A DNA stretch of 62,009 nucleotides, from assembly GCA_946406195.1 (NCBI GenBank), contig CAMJJT010000005.1, positions 1 through 62,009 of the forward strand, read 5' to 3'. The notes beneath the pieces were generated by a model. It made no database searches and was not told the origin of the DNA. It saw only the letters and a program-made list of their open reading frames with translations. Origin of the DNA: an uncultured Bacteroidales bacterium (GTDB taxonomy: Bacteria; Bacteroidota; Bacteroidia; Bacteroidales; Paludibacteraceae). The position numbers and the translations under genes are program-made. Shown in pieces: positions 8,655-17,682 of this stretch (its first letter is position 1; each line of letters opens with the position of its first letter).

Positions 8655-8690
8655 GAGTTGAGAATTGAGAGTTGAGAATTGAAAGATACA
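8655..8690. repeat. GAGTTGAGAATT linker repeat before porT
   Basis: The unit (G)AGAATTGAGAGTTG is repeated between the barrel-protein stop and the next gene. One copy supplies the TTG used as the likely start codon of porT at 8672. The same repeat type precedes ribF on the other strand. Confidence 0.7.
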
Positions 8691-9418
8691 TAGTAGTTTT
8701 GGGTCTTATGTTTCTGTGCTTTGTTCCTGTAAGGGCACAGAAGGCGGAAAACAGACCCTACGCGGACGACAAGTTGTTTCACTTCGGTTTTCAGGTAGGC
8801 GTTAATTTCTCTACCCTGCATGTGACAGACAGCGAGTTACCCATCGTCAATCCCGTAACGGGAGAGACGGAGATTTACCATGCGCGCGTCAGTTCGCTGA
8901 TGCCGGGATTTCATGTCGGCTTCATCGGCGATCTGCGGCTATGCAAGTTACTGAACCTACGGTTCTGTCCGGGTCTGCTGTTCACCAACCGCACACTGAG
9001 TTATAAGACCGAATCGGGGCGGCCTGTTATGGGTCTTCCGGGCAAACACGGCGCGAACATCGACGTACTCGCCATACCGGTTTATTTACCGCTTTATCTG
9101 AAGTTCTCCGCCACTCGCGAAGGCAACTATCGCCCTTATGTGATTGCCGGCGGAGGTGCTTCGTTCAACGTCAGCCGAGACCGCGAGAAACCTATTCTGC
9201 TGAACACGATGGATTATTTCTGCGAGGTAGGTTTTGGTGTGGATCTCTATTTCAGGTGGTTTAAGTTATGCCCCGAGATCACGTATCGCATCGGTTTTGC
9301 CAACCAGTTAGCGCCTACCGACGGCCGTATGGAGTTGGCGCCGCAGGATTTCTTCTACACCGACGCCTTATCGAGATTAACCAGCCATACCATCTGTTTA
9401 ACCTTCAATTTTGAATAA
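8672..9418 (+). CDS. porT: PorT-like outer membrane protein of type IX secretion
   Basis: About 248 residues with a signal peptide (IVVLGLMFLCFVPVRAQ) and a small outer-membrane barrel. DDKLFHFGFQVGVNFSTL, the LRFCPGLLFT segment and the overall length resemble PorT/SprT, needed for type IX secretion and gliding in Bacteroidota. I infer the assignment from resemblance, not from an alignment. The start is a TTG at 8672 within a linker repeat; the first ATG (8708) would cut into the signal peptide, so TTG is preferred. Confidence 0.7.
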   Translation: MRIERYIVVLGLMFLCFVPVRAQKAENRPYADDKLFHFGFQVGVNFSTLHVTDSELPIVNPVTGETEIYHARVSSLMPGFHVGFIGDLRLCKLLNLRFCPGLLFTNRTLSYKTESGRPVMGLPGKHGANIDVLAIPVYLPLYLKFSATREGNYRPYVIAGGGASFNVSRDREKPILLNTMDYFCEVGFGVDLYFRWFKLCPEITYRIGFANQLAPTDGRMELAPQDFFYTDALSRLTSHTICLTFNFE

Positions 9419-9428
9419 ACGCGGAAAG

Positions 9429-10946
9429 ATGAAAGCGCAAAGGAGCCTATTTTTCAAGTGCACAGCATATCTCATCCTGTTGACCTTTTGGGCAGGATGC
9501 AGCCAATACAAAGTGAGCGACGACCCTACCCTGCGTCTCGCTTTCTCGCACGACACGGTCCGCTTTGACACGGTCTTCACGGCACAAGGCAGCGCCACGA
9601 TGCAGGTGAAGATCTACAACCGGAACAGCCATGCCCTGCTCATCGACCGCGTATGGATGGACGACGGTCAATCATTCCGCGTGAACATTGACGGCGAGCC
9701 GAACCTACGTCAGATCACGAGTTTGCAGATAGACGGCGGAGACAGTATGTTCGTCTTCGTGCGCGTAACGATTGACACCTTGCGGCAGAACAACCCCGTG
9801 TTAGTGACCGATGATCTCCATTTTCATCTCTCCAGCGGCGCCACTCAAGCTATTCACCTACAGGCCTACGGGCAGGATGTAGAGCGAATCGGCAAAGTAG
9901 GTTGCGGCAGGACGGAGTTCCCTCGTTCTCATACTTTTACCGCCGAGAAACCATACCTGCTCTTCGACACCGTCATCATCAACGGTCAGATGACGTTAGC
10001 CCCCGGAGCGACGCTGTATATGCATCAGGGAGCCTGTCTGATGGTCTATGGCAATGTGTCCGCCGCCGGCACCGCGGACCAACCGATTCGTATCTGCGGA
10101 GACCGTCTCGACCGGCTCTTCGATTCGGTACCCTACCGGTTTGCAGGAGGAGCATGGGACGGCGTTTACTTAGTAGATATCAAAGGAAAAAACATGCTGG
10201 GCAACATCACCAGTACGTACGATTTGAAGTATGTAGATATTCTGTCGGGCACGGTAGGTCTGATGTGCGTCAGCGACCGTACAAGCGGTAACTTATCGCA
10301 ACTGAAGATGGACGCTTGCCGGATTCATAACCACTCGCAATATGGTCTCTATATAAGCCATATGGACGCCCAAGTGACCAATACGGAGATCAGCAACTGC
10401 GCCGCATACTGCGTGTACTGCGACGGCGGAAAGCATGATTTTGTTCACTCGACCATCGCCTCCTATTTCGGCAGCACCAATATCCGTATTCAATCGGTTC
10501 CGAAAGAAGCTACGGCGGCGGTTTTCATCAATAACCTCAGCAAGCAGGCTCCCGCCACGAAGACATCGTTCTACAACAGCATCATCACCGGCTATCTGAC
10601 AAACCAATTAGTGGTAGCCACCCCGATAGACCGCTATTATCCGGGCACCTTCGTCGGCAATTACCTCAAGACCGACACGCTGCCCATGCCCCATGCGTCC
10701 GAGAACACCTACTGGCAAAAAGACGACACAGCTGCCGTCTTTGTCAATGATTTCTATAAATACAAGGAATACGTTTATTATAATTTCCACCTTGATTCGG
10801 TGAGCCCCGCAAGAGGTATCGGCGAAGAAATAAACGTGATCAAGAGTTATCCGGATTTCGGCGATCTGCGTATCGAGGAAGATTACGACGGCGTACCGCG
10901 TACTACCGGACATCCTGACGCAGGATGCTATCAACATCCGCTCTGA
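9429..10946 (+). CDS. Lipoprotein with right-handed beta-helix domain
   Basis: 505 residues from the ATG at 9429. The lipobox ends FWAGC, so the protein is lipidated and likely reaches the outer membrane. A beta-sandwich-like region (HDTVRFDTVFTAQGSATMQ) is followed by a repetitive region with Asn-rich turns (YGLYISHMDAQVTNTEISN...) typical of parallel beta-helices and a C-terminal DAGCYQ segment seen in choice-of-anchor proteins. Its role is unknown; it may bind surface glycans. It runs in the same direction as porT. The last 44 bases overlap the convergent ribF. Confidence 0.75.
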   Translation: MKAQRSLFFKCTAYLILLTFWAGCSQYKVSDDPTLRLAFSHDTVRFDTVFTAQGSATMQVKIYNRNSHALLIDRVWMDDGQSFRVNIDGEPNLRQITSLQIDGGDSMFVFVRVTIDTLRQNNPVLVTDDLHFHLSSGATQAIHLQAYGQDVERIGKVGCGRTEFPRSHTFTAEKPYLLFDTVIINGQMTLAPGATLYMHQGACLMVYGNVSAAGTADQPIRICGDRLDRLFDSVPYRFAGGAWDGVYLVDIKGKNMLGNITSTYDLKYVDILSGTVGLMCVSDRTSGNLSQLKMDACRIHNHSQYGLYISHMDAQVTNTEISNCAAYCVYCDGGKHDFVHSTIASYFGSTNIRIQSVPKEATAAVFINNLSKQAPATKTSFYNSIITGYLTNQLVVATPIDRYYPGTFVGNYLKTDTLPMPHASENTYWQKDDTAAVFVNDFYKYKEYVYYNFHLDSVSPARGIGEEINVIKSYPDFGDLRIEEDYDGVPRTTGHPDAGCYQHPL

Positions 10947-11763
10947 TCTGGTCCTTGAGTTGGTCCAGCGTAGCGAAATGCCGCTCTTCCCGAAGGAAAC
11001 GCTCAAAGCGCAACTCCAAGCGCGCGTCGTATAAATCCCCCTTGAAAGAAGGAATATGCGCTTCGATAACGCCGTTTACGTCAATATTGACGAACGCAGG
11101 CGCGTTATCCATCGTAGGCGTGTCCAGACGCGCCATGTACACTCCGCATTTCGGCACGATCTTATAGGGATCCGAGGGTTGGATATTCGCCGTCGGGAAG
11201 CCGATTGTCCGTCCAAGCCCTTTGCCATGCACGACCATACCGCTCAGGGTATAGGGACGTCCCAGTAACTCGTTGGCAACCAATATATTCCCCGTCTCCA
11301 GCGCCTGCCTAATCTCAGTCGAAGAGACATGCCATTCGCCCTCCGTATATTCGGGCATGGTCAGCACCTCTATACCGTATTTTTCACCCAACCGGAGGTA
11401 GTCCTGCGAGCGTTCAAGATGGTCAGACCCGAACCGATGGTCGTACCCCATAAGGAGCACCTCCACATCGTACGTGTCTCTCAGATACAACATGAACTGC
11501 TCCGCCGTCAAGGGCTGGACGTCCTCAAAAGGCAGCACCGCCACCTCGCCGAAATGCGAAAGGAGGGCTTTGCGTTCGGACAGGGAGGTCAGTAATTGCG
11601 GCATATAATCGGATAGCAACACGGCACGGGGATGGGTGTCAAACGTCACGATTAAGGGCGCGCAACCACGCTCCGCACCCAAGGTACGCAGATGCTCAAA
11701 AAGGAACTGATGGCCTTTGTGCACTCCGTCAAAAAATCCTATAGTAGCTATCTTCCCTTTCAA
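10903..11763 (-). CDS. ribF: Bifunctional riboflavin kinase / FAD synthetase
   Basis: 286 residues. The N-terminal nucleotidyltransferase domain makes FAD from FMN and ATP (IGFFDGVHKGHQFL with the GxHxGH site; VSSTEIRQALETGN). The C-terminal riboflavin kinase domain makes FMN (LSGMVVHGKGLGRTIGFPTAN with the PTAN motif). The family start MKGKIATIG is read from TTG at 11763, which comes from an AATTGAAAGG copy of the linker repeat. It is probably in an operon with the 117-aa gene upstream. Confidence 0.93.
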   Translation of the reverse strand: MKGKIATIGFFDGVHKGHQFLFEHLRTLGAERGCAPLIVTFDTHPRAVLLSDYMPQLLTSLSERKALLSHFGEVAVLPFEDVQPLTAEQFMLYLRDTYDVEVLLMGYDHRFGSDHLERSQDYLRLGEKYGIEVLTMPEYTEGEWHVSSTEIRQALETGNILVANELLGRPYTLSGMVVHGKGLGRTIGFPTANIQPSDPYKIVPKCGVYMARLDTPTMDNAPAFVNIDVNGVIEAHIPSFKGDLYDARLELRFERFLREERHFATLDQLKDQIRADVDSILRQDVR

Positions 11764-11815
11764 TTCTCAATTCTCAATTCTCAATTATCAATCCTCAATT
11801 CTCAATTCTCAACTA
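11764..11815. repeat. AATTGAGAATTG linker repeat before ribF
   Basis: About seven imperfect heptamer copies of AATTGAG/AATTGAT (minus-strand reading) fill the whole gap between the upstream gene and ribF. The last copy provides the ribF TTG start. Confidence 0.7.
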
Positions 11816-12169
11816 TCAATCCTCCTCGTAATAGCCCTTCTCGATGCCATATTGCAACTCGGCATCTTGGATGAGCTGGATCTGCACCGCAGAGATCGTG
11901 CGTCCCTCCTCCTTCATCGCCGCGAGGACATAGTTCAACTGCTCTGTCTCATCCACATCGCCGTCCAGATACTCCATCTCACCGGTCTCGGGATCCTCTC
12001 GGAGCAAGCCCTGCTCCTCCAAGTAATCATCCATCAGATCCAGCACCAACAAGATGTCATCCGGCGTCAGTCCCTTACGGTCCTGATCAGGAATCGCATC
12101 AAAGATAAACTGCACTAATTCGCGCTCATCCGGCTCCATGAGAGCCATCTCAATCGTGTTATTTTCCAT
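11816..12169 (-). CDS. Conserved acidic hypothetical protein, 117 aa
   Basis: A very acidic, helical, cytoplasmic protein (MENNTIEMALMEPDERELVQ...) with no catalytic motif I recognise. The start at 12169 is chosen because the promoter element TATCTTTG lies at 12190-12197, so longer forms would begin upstream of the transcript. It precedes ribF and is divergent from cdsA, sharing one near-palindromic box with it. Function is unknown. Confidence 0.7.
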   Translation of the reverse strand: MENNTIEMALMEPDERELVQFIFDAIPDQDRKGLTPDDILLVLDLMDDYLEEQGLLREDPETGEMEYLDGDVDETEQLNYVLAAMKEEGRTISAVQIQLIQDAELQYGIEKGYYEED

Positions 12170-12189
12170 AATTATCGTAAAAAACGCTG

Positions 12190-12237
12190 CAAAGATACAA
12201 AAATTCTTGCATATATACAAAAAAAGTAGTAATTTTG
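12190..12237. promoter_or_regulatory. Divergent promoter pair sharing one box
   Basis: The near-palindrome TTGCATATATACAA at 12207-12220 serves as -33 box both ways. On the plus strand, 12 bases separate TTGCATATATA from TAATTTTG (12230-12237, toward cdsA). On the minus strand, 12 bases separate TTGTATATATG from TATCTTTG (12197-12190, toward the 117-aa gene). Confidence 0.7.
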
Positions 12238-12256
12238 TAGCCAAAAATAAGAGTTT

Positions 12257-13099
12257 ATGTCAGAATTCGTTAAACGCACCCTTAGCGGGACTGTTTTTGT
12301 GGGCTGTATCGTTGCCTGTGTGCTCAGCCATTTCTGGGCTTTGGCAGGATTTATGTTAGCGATCTGTTTTTTTGCCGTGGATGAGTTTCACCGTTTGGTT
12401 CAATCCCCTCGTTCGCTGCGTATCTATGCCGCATTGAGTTCCATACTGTTATGGTCCGTGGCTGCGTTTCACACTTATCCATGGATGCCGGCGTTGGGGT
12501 TGGCTTACCTTGCGTTGCTGATCGTGTGCATGCTGGACGAGATTTGGAATCTCTCGGGCAAGCCCCTGCAGAACTGGGGAAACATGCTTATCTCCCAGAT
12601 CATGATTGCGATGCCTCTTTGCACCTTGCTGCTGTTGGAGAGCTTGGATAAATGGCTACTTTTAGCGCTGTTTGTGCTGATTTGGGTGAACGACACGGGT
12701 GCCTACTGCGTAGGAACGCTGACCGCCAAACGCGCGCAAGGCAATCATAAGATGACGCCGCATATCAGCCCCAAGAAGAGTTGGGAGGGACTTATCGGCG
12801 GTGTTGTTTTCTGCCTGACGGCTTCCCTTGTGCTGGCGCATTGCGGATGGTTCGACACGATCAGCGCGAACGAACATGAGACGGTGGTGGCGCTGATTTT
12901 TGCGGTTCTGACCAGCCTTTTCGGCACGATGGGAGATCTGATGGAGAGCCTTTTCAAACGCTCCATCGGGGTCAAGGACAGCGGTCATTTCATGCCCGGA
13001 CACGGAGGTATTCTGGATCGTTTTGACAGTATTTTATTGGCTGGACCTGTATTGACAGCTTTCTGTTGGTTATGCTATTTCATTGCGCCGCTGCTCTGA
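12257..13099 (+). CDS. cdsA: Phosphatidate cytidylyltransferase
   Basis: 280 residues with about seven transmembrane helices. It makes CDP-diacylglycerol from phosphatidate and CTP, the branch point of phospholipid synthesis, in the inner membrane. The signature near the C-terminus is complete: SLFKRSIGVKDSG followed by HFMPGHGGILDR. The start at 12257 lies 19 bases after the -7 element. It overlaps the next gene by 28 bases, so membrane-lipid genes are translationally coupled here. Confidence 0.93.
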   Translation: MSEFVKRTLSGTVFVGCIVACVLSHFWALAGFMLAICFFAVDEFHRLVQSPRSLRIYAALSSILLWSVAAFHTYPWMPALGLAYLALLIVCMLDEIWNLSGKPLQNWGNMLISQIMIAMPLCTLLLLESLDKWLLLALFVLIWVNDTGAYCVGTLTAKRAQGNHKMTPHISPKKSWEGLIGGVVFCLTASLVLAHCGWFDTISANEHETVVALIFAVLTSLFGTMGDLMESLFKRSIGVKDSGHFMPGHGGILDRFDSILLAGPVLTAFCWLCYFIAPLL

Positions 13100-13935
13100 G
13101 TCGTCTGCCTTTGAACGCATTGTACTGGTGCGCAGACTGGCTTCTTTTTCCGATGATGTATTATGTGGTACGTTATCGGCGGCGTATGGTAGCGAAGAAC
13201 CTCCGGATGGCTTTTCCCGAGAAGAGTGAAGCGGAGCGGAAACAGATCGCGCGGGCGTTCTATCACCAGTTCTGCGACACGATCGTTGAGAGTCTGTACG
13301 GCTGGCATCAAAGCAATGAACAACTGCGGCCGCACATGATATTCGAGAATATGGAGGAGGCGAACCGCCTGATCGATGCAGCCGGCGGAGGTCTCTTCAC
13401 ACTCGCACACATGGGTAACTGGGAATGGATGGCGACCATGCAGAACTGGGTCAGTCCCGGAGTGAAAGAGCTCAATGTCTATCGGCGTCTGAAGAACGCA
13501 CAGACCGACCGGATCATGTTGGCGCTCCGTGCCCAACGGGGCGGAGCATGTGTAGAGAAACAGCGTATCTTGAGGGAGATTATACGGTATCGGAATGAGA
13601 AACAACCCGTGATCGTCGGTCTGCTCAGTGACCAAAAACCCCGTCCGGAAGTAACACGCGCATGGTTACCGTTCCTGCATCAGGAGACAGGATTCCTGGA
13701 TGGTGCCGAAGTACTGGCGCGCAAGTTCGGTTATCCGGTCTTCTATGTCTTCCTCACCCGCACCGCACGCGGGTACTACAAAGGGAATATACGCATTCTG
13801 TCAGCGGACCCGAAAACCACCTCCGAAGGTGAGATAACCGCCGCGTATGTCAAAGCACTCGAAGAGAATATTCGTACCCAACCCGAGTTATGGTTGTGGA
13901 CTCATAATCGTTTCAAATGGACAAAACAAGCGTAA
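13072..13935 (+). CDS. LpxL/HtrB-family lysophospholipid acyltransferase
   Basis: 287 residues. An N-terminal membrane helix (LPLNALYWCADWLLFPMMYYVV) is followed by the acyltransferase motif H-x4-E in LAHMGNWEW and the conserved VGLLSDQKPRP region. The family adds secondary acyl chains to lipid A at the inner membrane; here that role is inferred. The ATG at 13072 is preferred over a TTG two codons earlier. It overlaps cdsA by 28 bases and the glycosyltransferase by 19 bases, so the three form one operon. Confidence 0.85.
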   Translation: MLFHCAAALSRLPLNALYWCADWLLFPMMYYVVRYRRRMVAKNLRMAFPEKSEAERKQIARAFYHQFCDTIVESLYGWHQSNEQLRPHMIFENMEEANRLIDAAGGGLFTLAHMGNWEWMATMQNWVSPGVKELNVYRRLKNAQTDRIMLALRAQRGGACVEKQRILREIIRYRNEKQPVIVGLLSDQKPRPEVTRAWLPFLHQETGFLDGAEVLARKFGYPVFYVFLTRTARGYYKGNIRILSADPKTTSEGEITAAYVKALEENIRTQPELWLWTHNRFKWTKQA

Positions 13936-14807
13936 TCATATTGAACTGGAACGGGGCACAGATGTTACGCCGGTACTTGCCTTCCGTCGTGGCTCATACC
14001 CCGGAAGCAGAGATCATCGTAGCGGACAACGGGAGTACGGACGAGAGCCTCGCGGTGCTCGCCAAGGAGTTCCCCTCCGTACGCACCATCGTGCTGGACA
14101 AGAACTACGGTTTTGCGGAGGGTTATAACCGTGCTATCGACCTCATTGACAGCGAGTTCGTGGTGTTGCTCAACTCGGATGTAGCCGTAACGGACAACTG
14201 GCTAACGCCCCTACTCGATTACATGGAGACGCACCCGGACGTAGCGGCTGTGCAACCGAAGATCCGCAGCGACCGTCAGCGTGCGTTCTTTGAGCACGCA
14301 GGAGCAGCAGGCGGCTTCATCAACCCTCTCGGCTATCCTTATTGCCGCGGAAGAGTGCTATGGAAAGTGGAGGAAGACCACGGTCAATACGACACCCCGA
14401 TCGAGGTGGACTGGACGTCCGGCGCGTGCATGTGCGTGCGTACGCAAGTATATAAGGAGTGCGGCGGTTTGGATGCGGCTTTCTTTGCCCATATGGAAGA
14501 GATTGACCTCTGCTGGCGGATACGAAACAAAGGATGGCGCCTCGTTTGTGTACCTCAGAGTACGGTTTATCACCTCGGAGGCGGTGCGCTCGGATATGAT
14601 AACCCGCGTAAAGCGTATCTCAACCATCGTAACAACTTGCTGATGATTTATAAAAACAAAAAGCACCCGTTTGGGGTGCTCTTTGCGCGTTTCTTCTTGG
14701 ATTACGCCGCTGCGTTCTTCTATCTCTTGCAAGGACGCCGGGGTGCTTTCAAAGCGGTCTTTCAGGCGCGTTGGGATTATCACCATATGCGCCACGCATA
14801 CCGCTAA
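13917..14807 (+). CDS. Family 2 glycosyltransferase
   Basis: 296 residues, GT-A fold. SVIILNWNGAQMLRRYLPSV and IIVADNGSTDES give the nucleotide-sugar site; LLNSDVAV is the DxD-like metal site; HMEEIDLCWRIRNKGWRL is the acceptor motif shared with rhamnosyltransferase-like enzymes. A C-terminal hydrophobic stretch (FFLDYAAAFFYLL) suggests membrane association. Acceptor and sugar are unknown; the operon with an LpxL-like enzyme suggests a surface-glycolipid role. It converges on korB with no gap. Confidence 0.87.
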   Translation: MDKTSVIILNWNGAQMLRRYLPSVVAHTPEAEIIVADNGSTDESLAVLAKEFPSVRTIVLDKNYGFAEGYNRAIDLIDSEFVVLLNSDVAVTDNWLTPLLDYMETHPDVAAVQPKIRSDRQRAFFEHAGAAGGFINPLGYPYCRGRVLWKVEEDHGQYDTPIEVDWTSGACMCVRTQVYKECGGLDAAFFAHMEEIDLCWRIRNKGWRLVCVPQSTVYHLGGGALGYDNPRKAYLNHRNNLLMIYKNKKHPFGVLFARFFLDYAAAFFYLLQGRRGAFKAVFQARWDYHHMRHAYR

Positions 14808-15809
14808 TCACAGCTGCCAACTATCCAAAGTAGCGGTCAGTTCATCGAAGGTCTTCGCCTTCGCTTTCTCGCGTACGTCCGCGATCTGCTTATTCACCGC
14901 TTGGTCATACGTCTCCGCCTCTACATTGCGGATAACGCCTAAAGCCACCGGCAGTCCGTTCTCCTCGCCCATGAGCGCCAAGAGACGATGAAGCGTCGGA
15001 TCCGGTTGGGTAGCGTCATGCGTCAGCACTCTCGGATCATCAGCTGCCACCACTACTATTTTCGGCACGAAAGTAACCGGATCTATCTCCACGGTCAGAC
15101 CTTTGTCGTTATCCCTACCGAAGATCATCTTCTGCCCGTGCTTGAGAATGATAGAGTGCTCTGCGCGCTGCTCGCGGTCTGCTATCCATGCGTGCGTTCC
15201 GTTATTGAAAATAACGCAGTTCACGAGGCACTCCACGATGGAGCAACCCTTATGCTGCTGCGCCGCCACGAGGCAATCCACGGTAGTTGGCATATCTACA
15301 TCCAGCGTACGGGCAAAGAACGTACCGCCGGCTCCCAGCACCAACTGCGCAGGCACGAACGGCCGCTCCACGGTTCCGAAAGGAGAAGATTTAGAGACAA
15401 ACCCTTTCGGGCTCGTCGGAGAGTACTGCCCCTTCGTCAAACCATAGATGCGGTTATTAAACATGCAGACATTCAAGTCCACGTTACGACGTATCTCATG
15501 AATGAAATGGTTTCCGCCAATCGCCAAACAATCTCCGTCACCACTCATCTGCCAAACCGTCAGCTCCGGATGGCTCGTCTTGACACCCGTAGCAATCGCA
15601 CCTCCGCGACCATGAATCGTATTGAAACCATACGTGTTCAGATAGTGCGGCATTCTACTGGAACAACCGATACCGGAGATCACTGCCACCTCATGCGTCG
15701 GAATACCTATTTGCGCCATCGCTTTCTGCAAAGCCATGCAGATAGCATGGTCACCACAACCCGGGCAGAAACGTACATATTGGTCTGATTTAAAATCACT
15801 TGCTTGCAT
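14808..15809 (-). CDS. korB: 2-oxoacid:ferredoxin oxidoreductase, beta subunit
   Basis: 333 residues; the thiamine-pyrophosphate-binding half of the enzyme that oxidatively decarboxylates a 2-oxoacid (most likely 2-oxoglutarate) to acyl-CoA and reduces ferredoxin. FCPGCGDHAICMALQKA holds the CxxC cluster ligands, WQMSGDGDCLAIGGNH is the GDG-type TPP motif, and FNNRIYGLTKGQYSPTS is the typical beta-subunit segment. Its start overlaps korA by 14 bases, so the subunits are coupled. Confidence 0.9.
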   Translation of the reverse strand: MQASDFKSDQYVRFCPGCGDHAICMALQKAMAQIGIPTHEVAVISGIGCSSRMPHYLNTYGFNTIHGRGGAIATGVKTSHPELTVWQMSGDGDCLAIGGNHFIHEIRRNVDLNVCMFNNRIYGLTKGQYSPTSPKGFVSKSSPFGTVERPFVPAQLVLGAGGTFFARTLDVDMPTTVDCLVAAQQHKGCSIVECLVNCVIFNNGTHAWIADREQRAEHSIILKHGQKMIFGRDNDKGLTVEIDPVTFVPKIVVVAADDPRVLTHDATQPDPTLHRLLALMGEENGLPVALGVIRNVEAETYDQAVNKQIADVREKAKAKTFDELTATLDSWQL

Positions 15810-17604
15810 AATTCACGATCCTTTCTACAGCAAACGGCTGTCCTTGAATTTCATTAAATTGTTCGATTTCTATACCCGGCAGTTGACTACGAAGATAAGC
15901 AGCGAACTGACCCGTATTCAATTCGCACACGATGATGCGCTTATATTGTTTGAGCACCTCGCGCGTGTTTTTCGGCAGCGGAGAGATATAATTGAACTGC
16001 GCCAAAGCACAATTCAGCTTATCGGCAGCGGCATGCAGGTGACCCTCCGTACTACCCCATCCTACCAAGAGGAGATTGCTATGAGCATTGCCTTGCACCT
16101 GCAACTCCGGAATCGAGTTCGCAATCTGCTCTATCTTATGCTTGCGTGCCAAGACCATCTGTTCGTGGTTCTCGGGGTTCGTGGAGATCGTTCCGCGGAC
16201 GGCGTCACGCTCGAGACCGATATTGCGGTGCTCATACCCTTCCATACCCGGGAATGCCCAATAACGCACACCTCTCTCATCCCTTATCGCCGGATTATAA
16301 CACCCCTTCAGCGCTTCGGGAACACTCTGCGGCGTGATCTCCGGCAGCTCCGCCAACTTAGGAATCCGCCATAACGCCGTTCCGTTCGCCAGATACGTAT
16401 CGGTCAACAGGATAACCGGCGTCATGTTCTCCAAGGCTATTTTACATGCTTCGTACGCAAAATCAAAACAATTGGCACTGCTGGACGCCGCCAACACCAC
16501 CGCCGGACACTCGCCGTTACGCCCATAGAGCGCTTGCAGCAGGTCGGTTTGCTCCGTTTTGGTAGGCAGACCAGTACTCGGTCCTCCGCGTTGCACATCT
16601 ACAACCACCAGAGGCAACTCCGCCATCACAGCCAGACCGATAGCCTCGGATTTGAGACTTAGACCGGGACCGCTGGTGGTGGTACAAGCCAGATCGCCGG
16701 CAAAAGACGCACCGATAGCCGTACATACACCGGCTATCTCGTCCTCCGCCTGCACCGCCATCACATTCATGTCCTTGCGCGCCGCCAGTTCATGCAAGAT
16801 ATCCGTAGCCGGCGTAATAGGATACGAACCTAAGAAAAGACGCTTGCCTGCTTTCTGAGACGCCGCAATCAGACCCCATGCGGTGGCTTTATTGCCCGCG
16901 ATAGAGGTATATCGTCCTGACGCTTGATTCTTGACGCCCGCCTCCTCGATATGAATCTGGTTGACGGAAAGCGCCAGATTCTGACCGTAGTTATAGCCAT
17001 CCACCATCACTTTGGTGTTCGGAGCAATAAGCGCCGGTTTCTTCTTGAACTTATCTTCCAAGAGCCGGATCGCCTTCTCCATCGGCTCATCAAAAAGCCA
17101 ATAAATAAGTCCCAACGCGAACATATTACGGCATTTGAGAACCGCCTTATTATCCATCTCCGATTCCTTGAGCGCCTCTTTGGTCAGCGTTGTCAGGGCT
17201 ACAGGCACAATCTGAACGGTCTCCGGAATACCGAGTTCCGTAAACGGATTATCGGTCTTATACAGCGCTTTCTCCAGATCCTTCGCGCTCAACGCATCGG
17301 TATCCACGATGATGATCGCGTGATCATGGTAGTGTTTGTTCATGGCGCTCACTTTCAACGCCGCGGCATTCATCGCCACTATCACGTCGGCCTTGTCACC
17401 CGGCGTATATACTCCACTACCTAATTGCACCTGAAAACCACTCACACCGCCTATGGTTCCTTGCGGTGCTCTAATCTCGGCCGGAAAATCCGGAAGAGTG
17501 GAGATCTCATGCCCCAACTCGGCGCCCAACTGGGCAAACATATTACCCGTGAGCTGCATGCCGTCTCCCGAATCGCCACAAAATCGAACTACAATATTTT
17601 TCAT
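15796..17604 (-). CDS. korA: 2-oxoacid:ferredoxin oxidoreductase, fused gamma-alpha subunit
   Basis: 602 residues. Residues about 1-190 are the gamma domain (VVRFCGDSGDGMQLTG, GGVSGFQVQLGS); about 225-600 are the alpha pyrimidine-binding domain (GSYPITPATDILHELA, QAEDEIAGVCTAIGASFAG, TTSGPGLSLKSEAIGLA). This gamma-alpha fusion is usual in Bacteroidota. The preferred substrate, 2-oxoglutarate, is an inference from the fusion type. Its promoter is shared back-to-back with the S9 peptidase gene. Confidence 0.9.
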   Translation of the reverse strand: MKNIVVRFCGDSGDGMQLTGNMFAQLGAELGHEISTLPDFPAEIRAPQGTIGGVSGFQVQLGSGVYTPGDKADVIVAMNAAALKVSAMNKHYHDHAIIIVDTDALSAKDLEKALYKTDNPFTELGIPETVQIVPVALTTLTKEALKESEMDNKAVLKCRNMFALGLIYWLFDEPMEKAIRLLEDKFKKKPALIAPNTKVMVDGYNYGQNLALSVNQIHIEEAGVKNQASGRYTSIAGNKATAWGLIAASQKAGKRLFLGSYPITPATDILHELAARKDMNVMAVQAEDEIAGVCTAIGASFAGDLACTTTSGPGLSLKSEAIGLAVMAELPLVVVDVQRGGPSTGLPTKTEQTDLLQALYGRNGECPAVVLAASSSANCFDFAYEACKIALENMTPVILLTDTYLANGTALWRIPKLAELPEITPQSVPEALKGCYNPAIRDERGVRYWAFPGMEGYEHRNIGLERDAVRGTISTNPENHEQMVLARKHKIEQIANSIPELQVQGNAHSNLLLVGWGSTEGHLHAAADKLNCALAQFNYISPLPKNTREVLKQYKRIIVCELNTGQFAAYLRSQLPGIEIEQFNEIQGQPFAVERIVNYASK

Positions 17605-17623
17605 GTTATAGAGAAATTTTCTG

Positions 17624-17671
17624 CAAAGGTACTACTTTTTTTGCATATATCAAAATAATTTTGTACCTTTG
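17624..17671. promoter_or_regulatory. Divergent promoter pair of korA and the S9 peptidase
   Basis: The box TTGCATATATCAA (17641-17653) reads TTGCATATATC on the plus strand, 12 bases from TACCTTTG (17664-17671). On the minus strand it reads TTGATATATGC, 11 bases from TACCTTTG (17631-17624). One box appears to serve both genes. Confidence 0.7.
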
Positions 17672-17682
17672 CACGATTTTTT

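Noticed and set aside
14662..14680. AGCACCC/GGGTGCT hairpin followed by T-rich sequence inside the glycosyltransferase gene
   Set aside because: It lies in the middle of a well-supported coding region (NKKHPFGVLFAR), so it is unlikely to be a real terminator.
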